DNA of 64,000 nucleotides from positions 47,132 through 111,131 of the forward strand of contig DAOQAK010000005.1 of NCBI GenBank assembly GCA_035353855.1, given 5' to 3'. Positions within the stretch are counted from its first letter, which is position 1. The number at the start of each line of letters is the position of its first letter. Shown one piece after another: positions 1 through 8,423 of the stretch. The stretch comes from Bacteroidales bacterium (GTDB lineage: Bacteria > Bacteroidota > Bacteroidia > Bacteroidales > CG2-30-32-10). A program made the translations under genes and the position numbers. The notes beneath the pieces are model-generated. The model worked only from the letters and a program-made list of their open reading frames with translations. It made no database searches and was not told where the DNA came from.

Positions 1-1
1 A

Positions 2-3000
2 TTAGAACTCTCTCGTGGCGAATGGCGCAAATATAATTATTCACTTTTATCGCCTGGCGAATATATTCCTGATGATAATGTGAACGAAACCACTTTTGAT
101 ATTTCAGTAGTTAACATTGAAGAAAATACAAAAAAAGAACCTATCCCTTATGTCATTCCTCCTGGTATTGAAAGAGAGATAAACCTTGGTACTACCAATT
201 TACAGCAATTGAATGAACAATCACTTTCTTTAAGAGTATGCAATCTGTTGGATGGTGATGCAAGAGCTTGTTATAAAACATGCGAGTTTGATATGCGCCA
301 GTTTAAAAAAATTAAAATGTTTGTTCATGCTGAAGCGAGTGGTGTAGAAGATGCATTAAAATATGGCGATCTTACTGTGTTTATGAGGTTGGGTACTGAT
401 TTCACCAGCAATTATTATGAATATGAAATTCCTTTAACCCCAACGGCATGGAATGTTTCAGCTGACGATGATACATTGATATGGCCTACTGCCAATATGT
501 TTGATGTGGTATTAAGTGATTTCCAGGAAGCCAAACTTCAGCGTAATGTTGATATGAGAACGGATGGATCGGGAGTTACTCTTTTATCACCTTATGCTTA
601 TTATGATGATAAAGGAAATAAAATTACCGTTTTAGGTACCCCTTCATTAAGTGATGTTCGTGTGATTATGATTGGTATCAGAAATCCAAAAAAATCAATG
701 AACACACCCAGCGATGATGGTTTGCCAAAATGTGCAGAAGTTTGGGTGAATGAATTAAGGCTTACTGATTTTGATGAAAATGGCGGATGGGCTGCTACTT
801 CTACTGCTAATATTACTCTTGCTGATTTAGGTAGTGTTACTCTTGCCGGAAAAATTACAACTCCAGGTTTCGGAGGTATTGAAGATAAAGTGAATGAAAG
901 ACTGAAAGAAACCACAGCATCTTATGATGTAGCAACCCAAATTGAATTAGGGAAATTCTTACCTGAAAAAACAGGATTAACCATACCTCTTCATTATGAT
1001 TACTCGGAAATTGTAAGCAGTCCGCAGTATAATCCATTGGATCCCGATATCTTATTAAAAGATGATTTAAATTCATACGAAAATAAAAGTGATCGCGACT
1101 CAATAAAAAAATTAGTTCAGGATTATACGATGCGCAAGAGTTTGAACTTTGTTAATGTGAAAAAAGAAAAAACCGGTACTTCAACAAAAGCACATATATA
1201 TGATGTGGAAAATATCGACCTTACTTATAAATTCACTGAACAATATCACAGAAATGTTGATATAGACTATGACCGGAAAAAAACATATTTTGGTGAAGTA
1301 GGATATACTTATTCCAATACTCCAAAAAATTATACTCCTTTATCGAAGGTGAAATTTTTATCTAAGAATACTTTCAAACTGGTAAAAGATTTCAATTATA
1401 ATTTAATGCCAAAAGCTTTAACATTCCGTACAAATATTGACAGAGGTTATAGTGAAAACTTATTACGGAATAAAAGCGAAGCCATATTATTAATTGAACC
1501 TACTTATGTAAAAACTTTTAACTGGAATCGTGATTATGGTTTAAAATGGGATATTACCCAAAACCTGAAAGTAGATTTTACAGCCAATACAATTGCACGT
1601 ATTGACGAACCTCCCGGTGAGATTGATAATGCTAATGCCGATTTGGATTGGAAGAAGGATTCGATAATACGTAATATAAAGAACCTGGGGCGTATGACTA
1701 ATTATGATCAGGCTTTAGCTGTGAATTATTCATTACCTATCAATAAAATTCCTTTATTAAATTGGGTTACGGCAACAGCAAAATATACCGGTGGGTATTC
1801 ATGGGATGCAGCTCCTTTATCTGCTACTAAGCTTGGTAATACTATTGAAAACACAAACAATAAACAGCTTAACGGGAATTTTAATTTTACCACTTTATAT
1901 AATAAGATTCCTTATCTGAAAAAATTAAACCAGCAGAAGGCAAGTACCAAAGCGCCTCCTTCTAAAGTAAAGAAAGATGCTGATTCAACAAAGACCGATA
2001 CGATAAAAACGAATATTGTAAAATCATTATCTGATAACTTGTTGAAATTCCTGATGGGAGTTAAAACGGTTTCATTTGCATACTCTCAGGGGAATGGAAC
2101 TTATATACCCGGATTTTTACCAAGTCCTGTTGTTTTAGGTCAGGACTGGAACCGTAAAGATGGAATTCCTGCACCGGGACTGGGTTTTGTTTTCGGCGAC
2201 CAAACCGATATAAGGAATATTGCTGATGGTTGGTTTTCAACAGACTCGATGCTAAATAATGCATATATCTTAAAATATACCGAAAACTTTACAGCACGTG
2301 CTACTATTGAACCTGTAAGTAAATTGAACATCGAGCTTTCAGCTACCAGAACATTCTCAAAAAATCATTCCGAATATTATAAATTTGATAACGATTCCGG
2401 GTATTTCAGGTCATTTAATCCTATAGAATCCGGTAATTACAGTGTTTCATTTCTAAGCTGGAACACAGCCTTTGTTATCGATGATAAAAAAACACATTCA
2501 AATGAAACATTTGAAAAATTCAAAGACTATCGCTTACAAATAGCTTTACGACTTGCAGAAGAAAATAATAACTGGGATCATACTTACACAAAAGATACTG
2601 TTTCGGGTGAACTTTATCCAACCGGCTATGGTCCAACATCGCAGGATGTATTAATACCTGCATTCCTTGCTGCATATACTAACAGAAGTGCAAAAACCAT
2701 TTCTTTGAAACCTTTTGAAGAAAAATTTTCATTAAAGGATTTGCCCATGCCTAACTGGAAAATAACTTATAACGGTTTGACAAAAATTCCTTTTTTAAGC
2801 GATTTATTAAAATCAGCATCAGTAGACCATTCATATAAATCTACTTATACAGTAGGTGCATACACTACCAATGTTCTTTATAAAGAAAGCGATGATGGAT
2901 GTGCTGTGGTACAAGATGAATTAAGTAATAATTTTATTCCGCAAAGAGAAATAGGACAAATAACCATTACCGAGCAGTTCAGCCCGCTTATTGGTATTGA

Positions 3001-3445
3001 TATGACCTGGAATAATAACATGTTGACCAATTTTGAAATAAAAAAGAGCAGAAACATGTCATTGAGTTTTGCAAATAACCAGCTAACGGATATTAACAGT
3101 AGCGAATATATTGTTGGATTTGGCTACAGGATAAAAGATGTGGTTATTAACCTTAAAGGACGTAACGGACATAGTAAAAAATTAAAGAGTGATTTGAATA
3201 TTAAATCCGATATATCGATTAAAAACAATAAAACCATTTTAAGAAAACTTCTTGAAGATTTAAACCAGGTTTCTACCGGTCAGCGCATCATAACCATTAA
3301 TACCTCTGCTGATTATATGATTAACAGTAAGTTTACAGTAAAAATATTCTTTGATAAAATCATCACGAAACCGTTTATACAGACACAATTTTATAATGCT
3401 AACACAAATGCAGGATTCAGCCTGAAATTTACTCTTGCACAATAA
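2..3445 (+). CDS. sprA: Type IX secretion outer-membrane translocon SprA/Sov, C-terminal part
   Basis: This is the 3' half of the gene for the giant outer-membrane beta-barrel that forms the protein-conducting channel of the type IX secretion system. The reading frame is open from base 2, so the gene begins outside the window; the GTG at 80 is an internal codon. About 1,147 codons are present, against roughly 2,300-2,500 for the whole family. The visible part is rich in alternating beta-strands, aromatic residues and Asn/Thr/Lys turns. It ends in strands typical of a barrel, with a final FSLKFTLAQ. The gene is followed by gcvH and a VanZ gene, an order I know from other Bacteroidota sprA loci. 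Several proteins in the window carry sorting domains that would be its cargo (4850-5956, 59745-61253, 61287-63497). Confidence 0.9.
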   Translation, partial: LELSRGEWRKYNYSLLSPGEYIPDDNVNETTFDISVVNIEENTKKEPIPYVIPPGIEREINLGTTNLQQLNEQSLSLRVCNLLDGDARACYKTCEFDMRQFKKIKMFVHAEASGVEDALKYGDLTVFMRLGTDFTSNYYEYEIPLTPTAWNVSADDDTLIWPTANMFDVVLSDFQEAKLQRNVDMRTDGSGVTLLSPYAYYDDKGNKITVLGTPSLSDVRVIMIGIRNPKKSMNTPSDDGLPKCAEVWVNELRLTDFDENGGWAATSTANITLADLGSVTLAGKITTPGFGGIEDKVNERLKETTASYDVATQIELGKFLPEKTGLTIPLHYDYSEIVSSPQYNPLDPDILLKDDLNSYENKSDRDSIKKLVQDYTMRKSLNFVNVKKEKTGTSTKAHIYDVENIDLTYKFTEQYHRNVDIDYDRKKTYFGEVGYTYSNTPKNYTPLSKVKFLSKNTFKLVKDFNYNLMPKALTFRTNIDRGYSENLLRNKSEAILLIEPTYVKTFNWNRDYGLKWDITQNLKVDFTANTIARIDEPPGEIDNANADLDWKKDSIIRNIKNLGRMTNYDQALAVNYSLPINKIPLLNWVTATAKYTGGYSWDAAPLSATKLGNTIENTNNKQLNGNFNFTTLYNKIPYLKKLNQQKASTKAPPSKVKKDADSTKTDTIKTNIVKSLSDNLLKFLMGVKTVSFAYSQGNGTYIPGFLPSPVVLGQDWNRKDGIPAPGLGFVFGDQTDIRNIADGWFSTDSMLNNAYILKYTENFTARATIEPVSKLNIELSATRTFSKNHSEYYKFDNDSGYFRSFNPIESGNYSVSFLSWNTAFVIDDKKTHSNETFEKFKDYRLQIALRLAEENNNWDHTYTKDTVSGELYPTGYGPTSQDVLIPAFLAAYTNRSAKTISLKPFEEKFSLKDLPMPNWKITYNGLTKIPFLSDLLKSASVDHSYKSTYTVGAYTTNVLYKESDDGCAVVQDELSNNFIPQREIGQITITEQFSPLIGIDMTWNNNMLTNFEIKKSRNMSLSFANNQLTDINSSEYIVGFGYRIKDVVINLKGRNGHSKKLKSDLNIKSDISIKNNKTILRKLLEDLNQVSTGQRIITINTSADYMINSKFTVKIFFDKIITKPFIQTQFYNANTNAGFSLKFTLAQ

Positions 3446-3513
3446 TCATTACAATCTTTATAAGAATATTTCATAAATTAATGGCAGGATTTTATTTTAT
3501 TTCAAAAAAAATG

Positions 3514-3521
3514 TAATTTTG
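3514..3521 (+). promoter_or_regulatory. Possible -7 promoter element for gcvH
   Basis: TAATTTTG matches the Bacteroidota -7 consensus TAnnTTTG and lies 28 bases before the gcvH start. The upstream TTTA at 3491-3494, 19 bases away, is a weak partner for the -33 TTTG. Confidence 0.4.
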
Positions 3522-3549
3522 AATGCTGTAACCAATACTTAATTGAAAA

Positions 3550-3930
3550 ATGAAAATACCTGAAAATTTAAAGTACACAAAAGATCATGAATGGTTAAGA
3601 GTAGAAGGTGGTGAAGGATATGTTGGAATTACTGACTTTGCTCAGGGGGAGCTTGGCGATGTAGTTTATGTTGAAGTGGAAACTGTTGGCGAAACTATTG
3701 AAAAAGAAGAAGCTTTTGGAACTATTGAAGCAGTTAAAACTGTTTCTGATATTTTTATGCCTGTATCAGGCGAAGTTCTTGAATTCAACCCTGCTCTTGA
3801 AACATCACCCGAACTCATTAATAAAGATCCTTATGGTGAAGGATGGATAATAAAAGTTAAACTCAGCAAACCGGAAGAAATTAACGAACTTCTTACTGCT
3901 GAAAGATATCAGGAACTTACAATTCATTGA
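3550..3930 (+). CDS. gcvH: Glycine cleavage system H protein
   Basis: This is the lipoyl carrier protein of the glycine cleavage complex. It shuttles the aminomethyl group from the P protein to the T and L proteins in the cytoplasm. The 126-aa length is normal. The lipoylation site is the Lys in [11 protein letters not shown] (about residue 63), flanked by the usual Glu/Ala residues, and the N-terminal motif [10 protein letters not shown] is typical of the family. No other gcv gene is in the window, so the partners are encoded elsewhere. It sits 104 bases after sprA with its own possible promoter and a strong terminator immediately downstream, so it is probably monocistronic. Confidence 0.97.
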   Translation: MKIPENLKYTKDHEWLRVEGGEGYVGITDFAQGELGDVVYVEVETVGETIEKEEAFGTIEAVKTVSDIFMPVSGEVLEFNPALETSPELINKDPYGEGWIIKVKLSKPEEINELLTAERYQELTIH

Positions 3931-3948
3931 TTGATTTAATGCATCAGG

Positions 3949-3981
3949 CCGGAAATATGAAAAAATATTTCCGGTTTTTTT
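3949..3981 (+). terminator. Rho-independent terminator after gcvH
   Basis: A perfect 10-bp stem (CCGGAAATAT at 3949-3958, ATATTTCCGG at 3965-3974) with a 6-base loop is followed by seven T residues. It lies 19 bases after the gcvH stop and just before the VanZ start at 3995. Confidence 0.9.
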
Positions 3982-3994
3982 ATTATATAACCGG

Positions 3995-4384
3995 ATGTTT
4001 TTCAGATACAATTTATGGGGAATTCTTTGGGGCCTTTTTATATTGGTTTTAATAGGATTACCTGGAGAGAACATACCCGATGTATCATTATGGAGGTTAC
4101 TGCAACCCGATAAAATATTTCACTCTGTTATATTTGGAATATTTGTTCTTCTTTTAATTGTCGGGTTCAAAAAACAGCATACTTACATTAACCTGCATTA
4201 TCATGCAAAATGGCATGCTGTTGTATTTGGAATTATTTATGGGGTGATAACCGAACTGCTGCAATTAATTATTTTTACTCATAGAACAGCTGATATCATT
4301 GATATTATAGCTGATTCCATAGGCTGTTTACTGGGTTTACTTACCTTCAATTTTATTTACTGGAAAGAAAAAGTAAATAATTAA
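3995..4384 (+). CDS. VanZ family membrane protein
   Basis: A 129-aa integral membrane protein with about four hydrophobic segments (residues roughly 8-25, 45-62, 75-95 and 105-125). The polar loop between segments 1 and 2 carries the PDKIFHSVIFG-like pattern (Asp-Lys-xx-His) seen in VanZ-like proteins. VanZ was first described in glycopeptide resistance, but most family members are of unknown function and nothing here indicates resistance. The start follows the gcvH terminator by 13 bases, so it needs its own promoter or read-through. It is convergent with queD, with 11 bases between the stops. Confidence 0.8.
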   Translation: MFFRYNLWGILWGLFILVLIGLPGENIPDVSLWRLLQPDKIFHSVIFGIFVLLLIVGFKKQHTYINLHYHAKWHAVVFGIIYGVITELLQLIIFTHRTADIIDIIADSIGCLLGLLTFNFIYWKEKVNN

Positions 4385-4401
4385 AGACTTTATAATTATT
4401 T
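4375..4401. terminator. Possible bidirectional AT-rich terminator hairpin
   Basis: AAATAATTA (4375-4383) and TAATTATTT (4393-4401) form a 9-bp stem around a 9-base loop, spanning the stops of the convergent VanZ and queD genes. The stem is only A/T, so it is weak. Confidence 0.35.
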
Positions 4402-4845
4402 ATTATCATCAGCATACCATTCCGCAAAAGAAGTTACTGTTTCGCTAAGCCGGAGACTAAATAATTTTATCTCTTTAGGTAAAAGTTTCTGTATTCTTGA
4501 AGCAAAATCAGAAAGAAGATTTTCGCATGTTGGCTGAAAAGGAACTAATACAATATTATCAAACATATTTTTGAATTTTTCAAGCTCTTTGTGAGGAGTA
4601 TTGGCATTTAATAATAATGCGTGATCAAGCGAGTTGGTAATATTTTCTTTTACAATTTTTTTAATAACAGAATAATCTATCACCATTCCATTCTTCGGTG
4701 ATGACGGGTCGTTCAAAGGTTTGCCAGAAATGGTTACATATAAATAATACGAATGACCATGAATGTTTTTACATGGACCATCATAACCCCATAAAGCATG
4801 AGCCATTTCAAATTTGAATTCTTTGGTGATTCGTATTACAGACAT
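4396..4845 (-). CDS. queD: 6-carboxy-tetrahydropterin synthase (QueD/PTPS family)
   Basis: This enzyme converts dihydroneopterin triphosphate to 6-carboxy-5,6,7,8-tetrahydropterin in the queuosine/7-deazaguanine pathway, in the cytoplasm. Zinc ligands are seen in FEMAHAL (His near residue 16) and IHGHSY (two His near 29-31). The catalytic Cys of the family is in GPCKN just before them. The LDHALLLN, PTCEN and SEWYADD-like C-terminal motifs also fit. The 149-aa length is slightly longer than E. coli QueD. Members of this family also act as 6-pyruvoyl-tetrahydropterin synthases, so the exact product is inferred. It follows the endonuclease gene by 4 bases and is probably the last gene of the msrC-to-queD run. 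Confidence 0.85.
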   Translation of the reverse strand: MSVIRITKEFKFEMAHALWGYDGPCKNIHGHSYYLYVTISGKPLNDPSSPKNGMVIDYSVIKKIVKENITNSLDHALLLNANTPHKELEKFKNMFDNIVLVPFQPTCENLLSDFASRIQKLLPKEIKLFSLRLSETVTSFAEWYADDNK

Positions 4846-4849
4846 ATAA

Positions 4850-5956
4850 TTAATTTTTTTGAATAATAATTTTTTTTACTTCAATTCCTTTTTCACAAAT
4901 GAATTTCACAAAATAAATTCCATCATCAGCATCAGGAATGTCAAATATAGTTTCTTTTAAAATATTTTCATGAATTTCAAAAATTTGTTTTCCGTCAGGT
5001 GAATAAATCTGAATGCTTACATTTTGTAAATCTTTATTATCAGTTTGAATAGTAAGCTGACCATTTGAAGGAACCGGAAATACATTTATATTTAATGATG
5101 AAGAAATATTATTTTTAATACCGGCATTTGGTCCCCATATAGCATCTATCCATTCGGGATGGTCGATATAAGGATTGCGGTTATTCTGAATGGCATAAAC
5201 AGCATCATTTCTTTCAATTTCTTTTTGACTCACAGGATCGAGTGCACACCACTGAAGCAACACATTAATATACCATGTTTCGAAAACCAATCCTGAGTTA
5301 TTTGAAAGTATTGCATCAGCTTCGGTAGAGTTGCTATACCATGTTGCAATCACATTCTCATATCGTGTTGCCATATAAAAATATGAACGTGCAAAATCAC
5401 CTTTAAAGCTATCGACAGGTTCAAATACGGTACTTGTATATCCCGCGTCAGAACATGAACCCAGCTGACTTCCATTTTGTGAAGTCCATGATGCAGTGCC
5501 AACATCACCCAAAGGATAATTGCTTCTGCGGTTATTTACATAACCATCTGTAGGAACTAAGTGAAACAAATCGGTGTACATTGGTGAAACGCTTCCACCA
5601 AACCAACTGTTAGGAAAAGAATGTTCGCGATTATAACAATCGCCTTCCGCAGAGTAATTCCCGCATTGATCAGTAACGAATGTAAATTCATAAGGAGCTG
5701 TTCCACCCGGTATATCGGAATACATATCCCATACTTTACCATCAGCTTTTTTGTCGGTACTTTGAAATGAAGTCCACAACTGGTCGTACGAAACAGAAGT
5801 ATGTCCTTTGATAATATTATACAATGCTGTTTTTAAAGCAAGGCCCGAAAGTCCTGCCGCACTATCATAATATCCCGGAGGGATTGTTGCTTTTATCCCA
5901 AATGGGATCAACAGAAATGAAAATAAAAAACAAAATGTAAAAATCTTTTTAATCAT
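4850..5956 (-). CDS. Secreted endonuclease I family nuclease with type IX sorting domain
   Basis: A 368-aa extracellular DNA/RNA endonuclease of the EndA/NucM (Endonuclease_1) family. It has an N-terminal signal peptide (about residues 1-23). The catalytic region contains CYNREHSFPNSWFGG, in which Asn109-Arg-Glu-His112 matches the family's metal-binding NREH motif, and a later NNRNPYIDHPEW motif that is also characteristic. Residues from about 290 to the end form a type IX C-terminal sorting domain (NVFPVPSNG, GKQIFEI, DGIYFVK, KKIIIQ). The protein is therefore expected to cross the outer membrane through SprA, the gene for which is 1.4 kb away. A likely role is nucleic acid scavenging. It lies between a TPR protein and queD on the same strand. 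Confidence 0.9.
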   Translation of the reverse strand: MIKKIFTFCFLFSFLLIPFGIKATIPPGYYDSAAGLSGLALKTALYNIIKGHTSVSYDQLWTSFQSTDKKADGKVWDMYSDIPGGTAPYEFTFVTDQCGNYSAEGDCYNREHSFPNSWFGGSVSPMYTDLFHLVPTDGYVNNRRSNYPLGDVGTASWTSQNGSQLGSCSDAGYTSTVFEPVDSFKGDFARSYFYMATRYENVIATWYSNSTEADAILSNNSGLVFETWYINVLLQWCALDPVSQKEIERNDAVYAIQNNRNPYIDHPEWIDAIWGPNAGIKNNISSSLNINVFPVPSNGQLTIQTDNKDLQNVSIQIYSPDGKQIFEIHENILKETIFDIPDADDGIYFVKFICEKGIEVKKIIIQKN

Positions 5957-5987
5957 AATAAATAAAAATAAGATTATTATTAATGGA

Positions 5988-6713
5988 TTATTTATAGCAG
6001 TAATTATTCAGGTATTCCTGTGCATTGGGACCGTTCAAATCGCGGTATTTCAACAAATCATAACAACCTTCCTGGTTCTGGCTTATTTTAAGAATGCCAC
6101 GTGCCAGGTAAGCTTCTTTACATAAAGGATTTATTTTTATGGCAGTATTGTATTCATTAATTGCATTTACTAAATCTCCCTGGTTTTCGAATAATTTTCC
6201 CCGACCAATATAGGCAAGCGATTTATAATTTAATGAAGCATAGTTTATACAAAAATTAAAGTCAGCCAATGCAAGCTGATCTTTTTTCCCCTTATAAGAA
6301 TTATAATAAATCATTCCTCTTTCGTATATGCAATCTATCATTGAGGTATCAAGGTTATATGCTTTGGTATAATCGTCTATTGCTTTCTCAGCTTCGGTTT
6401 TCAGAGCGTAAGCTATTGCTCTTAATTTATAGTATTCCGGTTTCAGGCTGTCGGATTTAATCAACGTGGAAATATCTTTTATTTCATTATCATATGAACC
6501 TTGCCACTCATAAATTTTTGCACGTAACACTAATGCCTCTTTATAATTGGGATTTGATTCGATAGCTTTATTCAAAAATGAAATAGCTTTTTTTGCATTA
6601 CCTTTTTCGGTGTAGTCTGTTTCTTTTGCCTGTGTATAATACTCTTCTGCTGTTTGGGAATAAATGGCAACAGTAATAACACAAAAGAATAAAACCGAAA
6701 TAATTTTTTTCAT
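5988..6713 (-). CDS. Exported tetratricopeptide-repeat protein
   Basis: A 241-aa protein with a signal peptide (about 1-19, ending AIYSQ) and four to five tetratricopeptide repeats between residues 25 and 225, recognisable by the A--Y--AI--NP spacing (for example AINEYNTAIKINPLCKEAYL). It is presumably periplasmic and acts as a protein-binding scaffold; no enzymatic motif is visible. It starts 2 bases after the mntP stop, so translational coupling is likely. The final 30 residues include an EGCYDLLKYRDLNG segment, a Cys-containing end often found in Bacteroidota TPR proteins. The partner is unknown. Confidence 0.8.
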   Translation of the reverse strand: MKKIISVLFFCVITVAIYSQTAEEYYTQAKETDYTEKGNAKKAISFLNKAIESNPNYKEALVLRAKIYEWQGSYDNEIKDISTLIKSDSLKPEYYKLRAIAYALKTEAEKAIDDYTKAYNLDTSMIDCIYERGMIYYNSYKGKKDQLALADFNFCINYASLNYKSLAYIGRGKLFENQGDLVNAINEYNTAIKINPLCKEAYLARGILKISQNQEGCYDLLKYRDLNGPNAQEYLNNYCYK

Positions 6714-6715
6714 GG

Positions 6716-7285
6716 TTATTGAAAGAATAAATGCTCAATAAGAATCTTTAATCCTATCAAAGATAATACAATTCCACCGGCGATTTCAACTTTATTCCCA
6801 AGTAAACGATTGAATCTTCCACCCATTATGACGCCCAAATATGAAATAATAAATGTGATCGTACCAATAATTGCGACCGAAAAAATAATAGGAATGTTTA
6901 ATAATGCGATACTTAGTCCAACAGCTAATGCGTCGATGCTGGTAGCAACGGATAAAGTAAGCATAACCCATAAGCTTGAATAATCATATAATTTTACTTC
7001 ATCTTTATTTTTGATGGCTTCAGATATCATACGCAGGCCAATGAACACAAGTAATCCGAAAGCAATCCAATGATCAACATCTTCAATATAATTTTTAAGA
7101 TAAAATCCCAGAACCCATCCTACCAAAGGCATTAACGCCTGAAACCCTCCGAAAAATATTCCGGCTTTCAGGGCAATTGTTTTTCTTTTATTATTTGAGA
7201 TTGCTCCGAAACAAAGCGAAACGGCAAGTGCATCCATTGAAAGTCCAATGGCGATAAGTATTACAGTTAAAATATCTTCAGTCAT
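6716..7285 (-). CDS. mntP: Manganese efflux pump MntP
   Basis: A 189-aa inner-membrane protein with six predicted helices arranged as two DUF204 repeats. Each repeat carries an Asp-containing signature, GLSMDALAVSLCFG near residue 17 and TSIDALAVGLSIAL near residue 118. These acidic residues are required for Mn(II) export in the family. It would protect the cell against manganese overload. Its ATG overlaps the msrC stop by one base (TAATG), so the two are translationally coupled. I see no mntR or yybP-ykoY-type manganese riboswitch upstream of the run, so control is unclear. Confidence 0.92.
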   Translation of the reverse strand: MTEDILTVILIAIGLSMDALAVSLCFGAISNNKRKTIALKAGIFFGGFQALMPLVGWVLGFYLKNYIEDVDHWIAFGLLVFIGLRMISEAIKNKDEVKLYDYSSLWVMLTLSVATSIDALAVGLSIALLNIPIIFSVAIIGTITFIISYLGVIMGGRFNRLLGNKVEIAGGIVLSLIGLKILIEHLFFQ

Positions 7286-7743
7286 TATTTTAATAAAGAA
7301 ATTATTTTTTCAAGATATTTGGCATCTATTTCATCAAAAGAAATTAATTCGCTGCTGTCGACATCAAGAACACCAATAATATTTCCTGATTTATTTTTTA
7401 CAGGAACAACAATCTCAGATTTAGAGCGTGAATCGCATGCAATATGACCGGGAAATTTTTCCACATCAGGAACAACAATAGTTTTCTTTTCATTAATTCC
7501 GGCCCAGCAAACGCCTGTATTTTTTTTCAGTATCTGGCAAGCAACAGGCCCCTGGTAAGGGCCAACAATAAGCTCTCCGTCTATCAAACGATAAAAACCG
7601 CACCAGAAAAAATATTCCATCTTATGATACAATACTGCCGAAATGGTTGCCATATGGGCAATATCATTATCCGACTTTAAAAGTAATTCTTCAATTTGTT
7701 TCAGAATTCTTTCGTAACGGCCTTTTTTCTTTTCATTTTCCAT
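7285..7743 (-). CDS. msrC: GAF-domain free methionine-(R)-sulfoxide reductase
   Basis: A 152-aa single GAF domain of the fRMsr/YebR type, which reduces free methionine-R-sulfoxide using thioredoxin. The two visible family cysteines are in GVCWAGI (about residue 81) and HIACDSRSKSEIVVPV (about residue 104), the latter being the typical ACD signature. The IDGELIVGPYQGPVAC segment is also characteristic. It is the first gene of a five-gene minus-strand run and overlaps mntP by one base. An oxidative-damage repair enzyme next to a manganese exporter makes sense for an anaerobe meeting oxygen, though that link is inferred. Confidence 0.88.
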   Translation of the reverse strand: MENEKKKGRYERILKQIEELLLKSDNDIAHMATISAVLYHKMEYFFWCGFYRLIDGELIVGPYQGPVACQILKKNTGVCWAGINEKKTIVVPDVEKFPGHIACDSRSKSEIVVPVKNKSGNIIGVLDVDSSELISFDEIDAKYLEKIISLLK

Positions 7744-7784
7744 AATGCAAAATTACGAAAACACGCAAACATATGTTTCTTCAA

Positions 7785-7815
7785 TTTGAAAAAAGTAATT
7801 TATTTGTTAATTTTG
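7785..7815 (+). promoter_or_regulatory. Bacteroidota-type promoter for the 7830 lipoprotein
   Basis: TTTG at 7785-7788 and TAATTTTG at 7808-7815 are separated by 19 bases, a full match to the -33/-7 consensus. Transcription would begin near 7822. This rules out the in-frame ATG at 7773 and favours the ATG at 7824 or 7830. Confidence 0.6.
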
Positions 7816-7829
7816 AAAAAACGATGTTT

Positions 7830-8246
7830 ATGAAAAAAATAAATTTACTTCTGGGAACAGGAATAATTTTTTCTGTTGTAATTTTTTTTAACTCGTGTCA
7901 GTTTAGTACAGCACATATTCAAAGTGCTGATCTAGCAAAGGAAGTATCGGGCGGTAATAAAGAAAAAATTTCAGAAAATACATTTCACCCGAACGATGGT
8001 CCTTTTCATTTTATTGTTTATGTAGCCAATGCACCTTCGGAAACAAAGGTAAAAGCAAGCTGGTATGCAATTGATGTGGAGGGTGAGAAAAACAAACTTA
8101 TTGACGAAAATGAAGTTGTGCTTCAATCATCGGATAATGTTGATTTCAATTTATCATTGCCACGCCAATGGCCTATGGGCACATACAGAGTTGACCTTTT
8201 CCTTAATGATAAATTAGATAGGTCGGTACAGTTTTATGTGAAGTAA
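7830..8246 (+). CDS. Small lipoprotein of unknown function
   Basis: About 138 aa. The N-terminus MKKINLLLGTG followed by a hydrophobic stretch and the lipobox FFNSC gives a lipidated Cys near residue 23. The mature part is a single small beta-rich domain ending in GTYRVDLFLNDKLDRSVQFYV. That pattern (Gly-x-Tyr-xx-xx-Leu-n-Leu-ending strand) is seen in many Bacteroidota surface or periplasmic immunoglobulin-like domains. I do not recognise a specific family or function. The start was chosen because a good promoter lies inside the upstream in-frame extension from 7773. It is convergent with the glycyl radical operon. Confidence 0.65.
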   Translation: MKKINLLLGTGIIFSVVIFFNSCQFSTAHIQSADLAKEVSGGNKEKISENTFHPNDGPFHFIVYVANAPSETKVKASWYAIDVEGEKNKLIDENEVVLQSSDNVDFNLSLPRQWPMGTYRVDLFLNDKLDRSVQFYVK

Positions 8247-8363
8247 GAATTTATACCTATCCGGAAATGATTTATTCATAACTTATTTTAAAGGTATTCA
8301 TGAGCTCACAAGTATGGTTGCAAAAATTTCCTACCCGCTACAAGTCGGGATAAATCGGCATAA

Positions 8364-8423
8364 CAGAACCTAAGCACATTTTGCTTTACAAACCTGCTAA
8401 GATTCTGTATATCATATACAGAA
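8364..8423. repeat. Two stem-loops at the end of the glycyl radical operon
   Basis: An imperfect 13-bp inverted repeat (8364-8376 with 8395-8407, 11 of 13 pairs) is followed by a perfect 10-bp one (TTCTGTATAT at 8403-8412, ATATACAGAA at 8414-8423) that spans the activase stop codon. No T-tract follows on the minus strand, so this may be a 3' stabilising structure rather than a simple terminator. Confidence 0.4.

Noticed and set aside
80..82. GTG at 80 as the start of SprA
   Set aside because: The frame is open to the window edge and the product matches only the C-terminal half of the family, so the gene simply begins upstream.
3995..4384. Glycopeptide resistance gene
   Set aside because: VanZ-family proteins are widespread and no other van genes are present; the gene belongs to a conserved sprA-gcvH neighbourhood.
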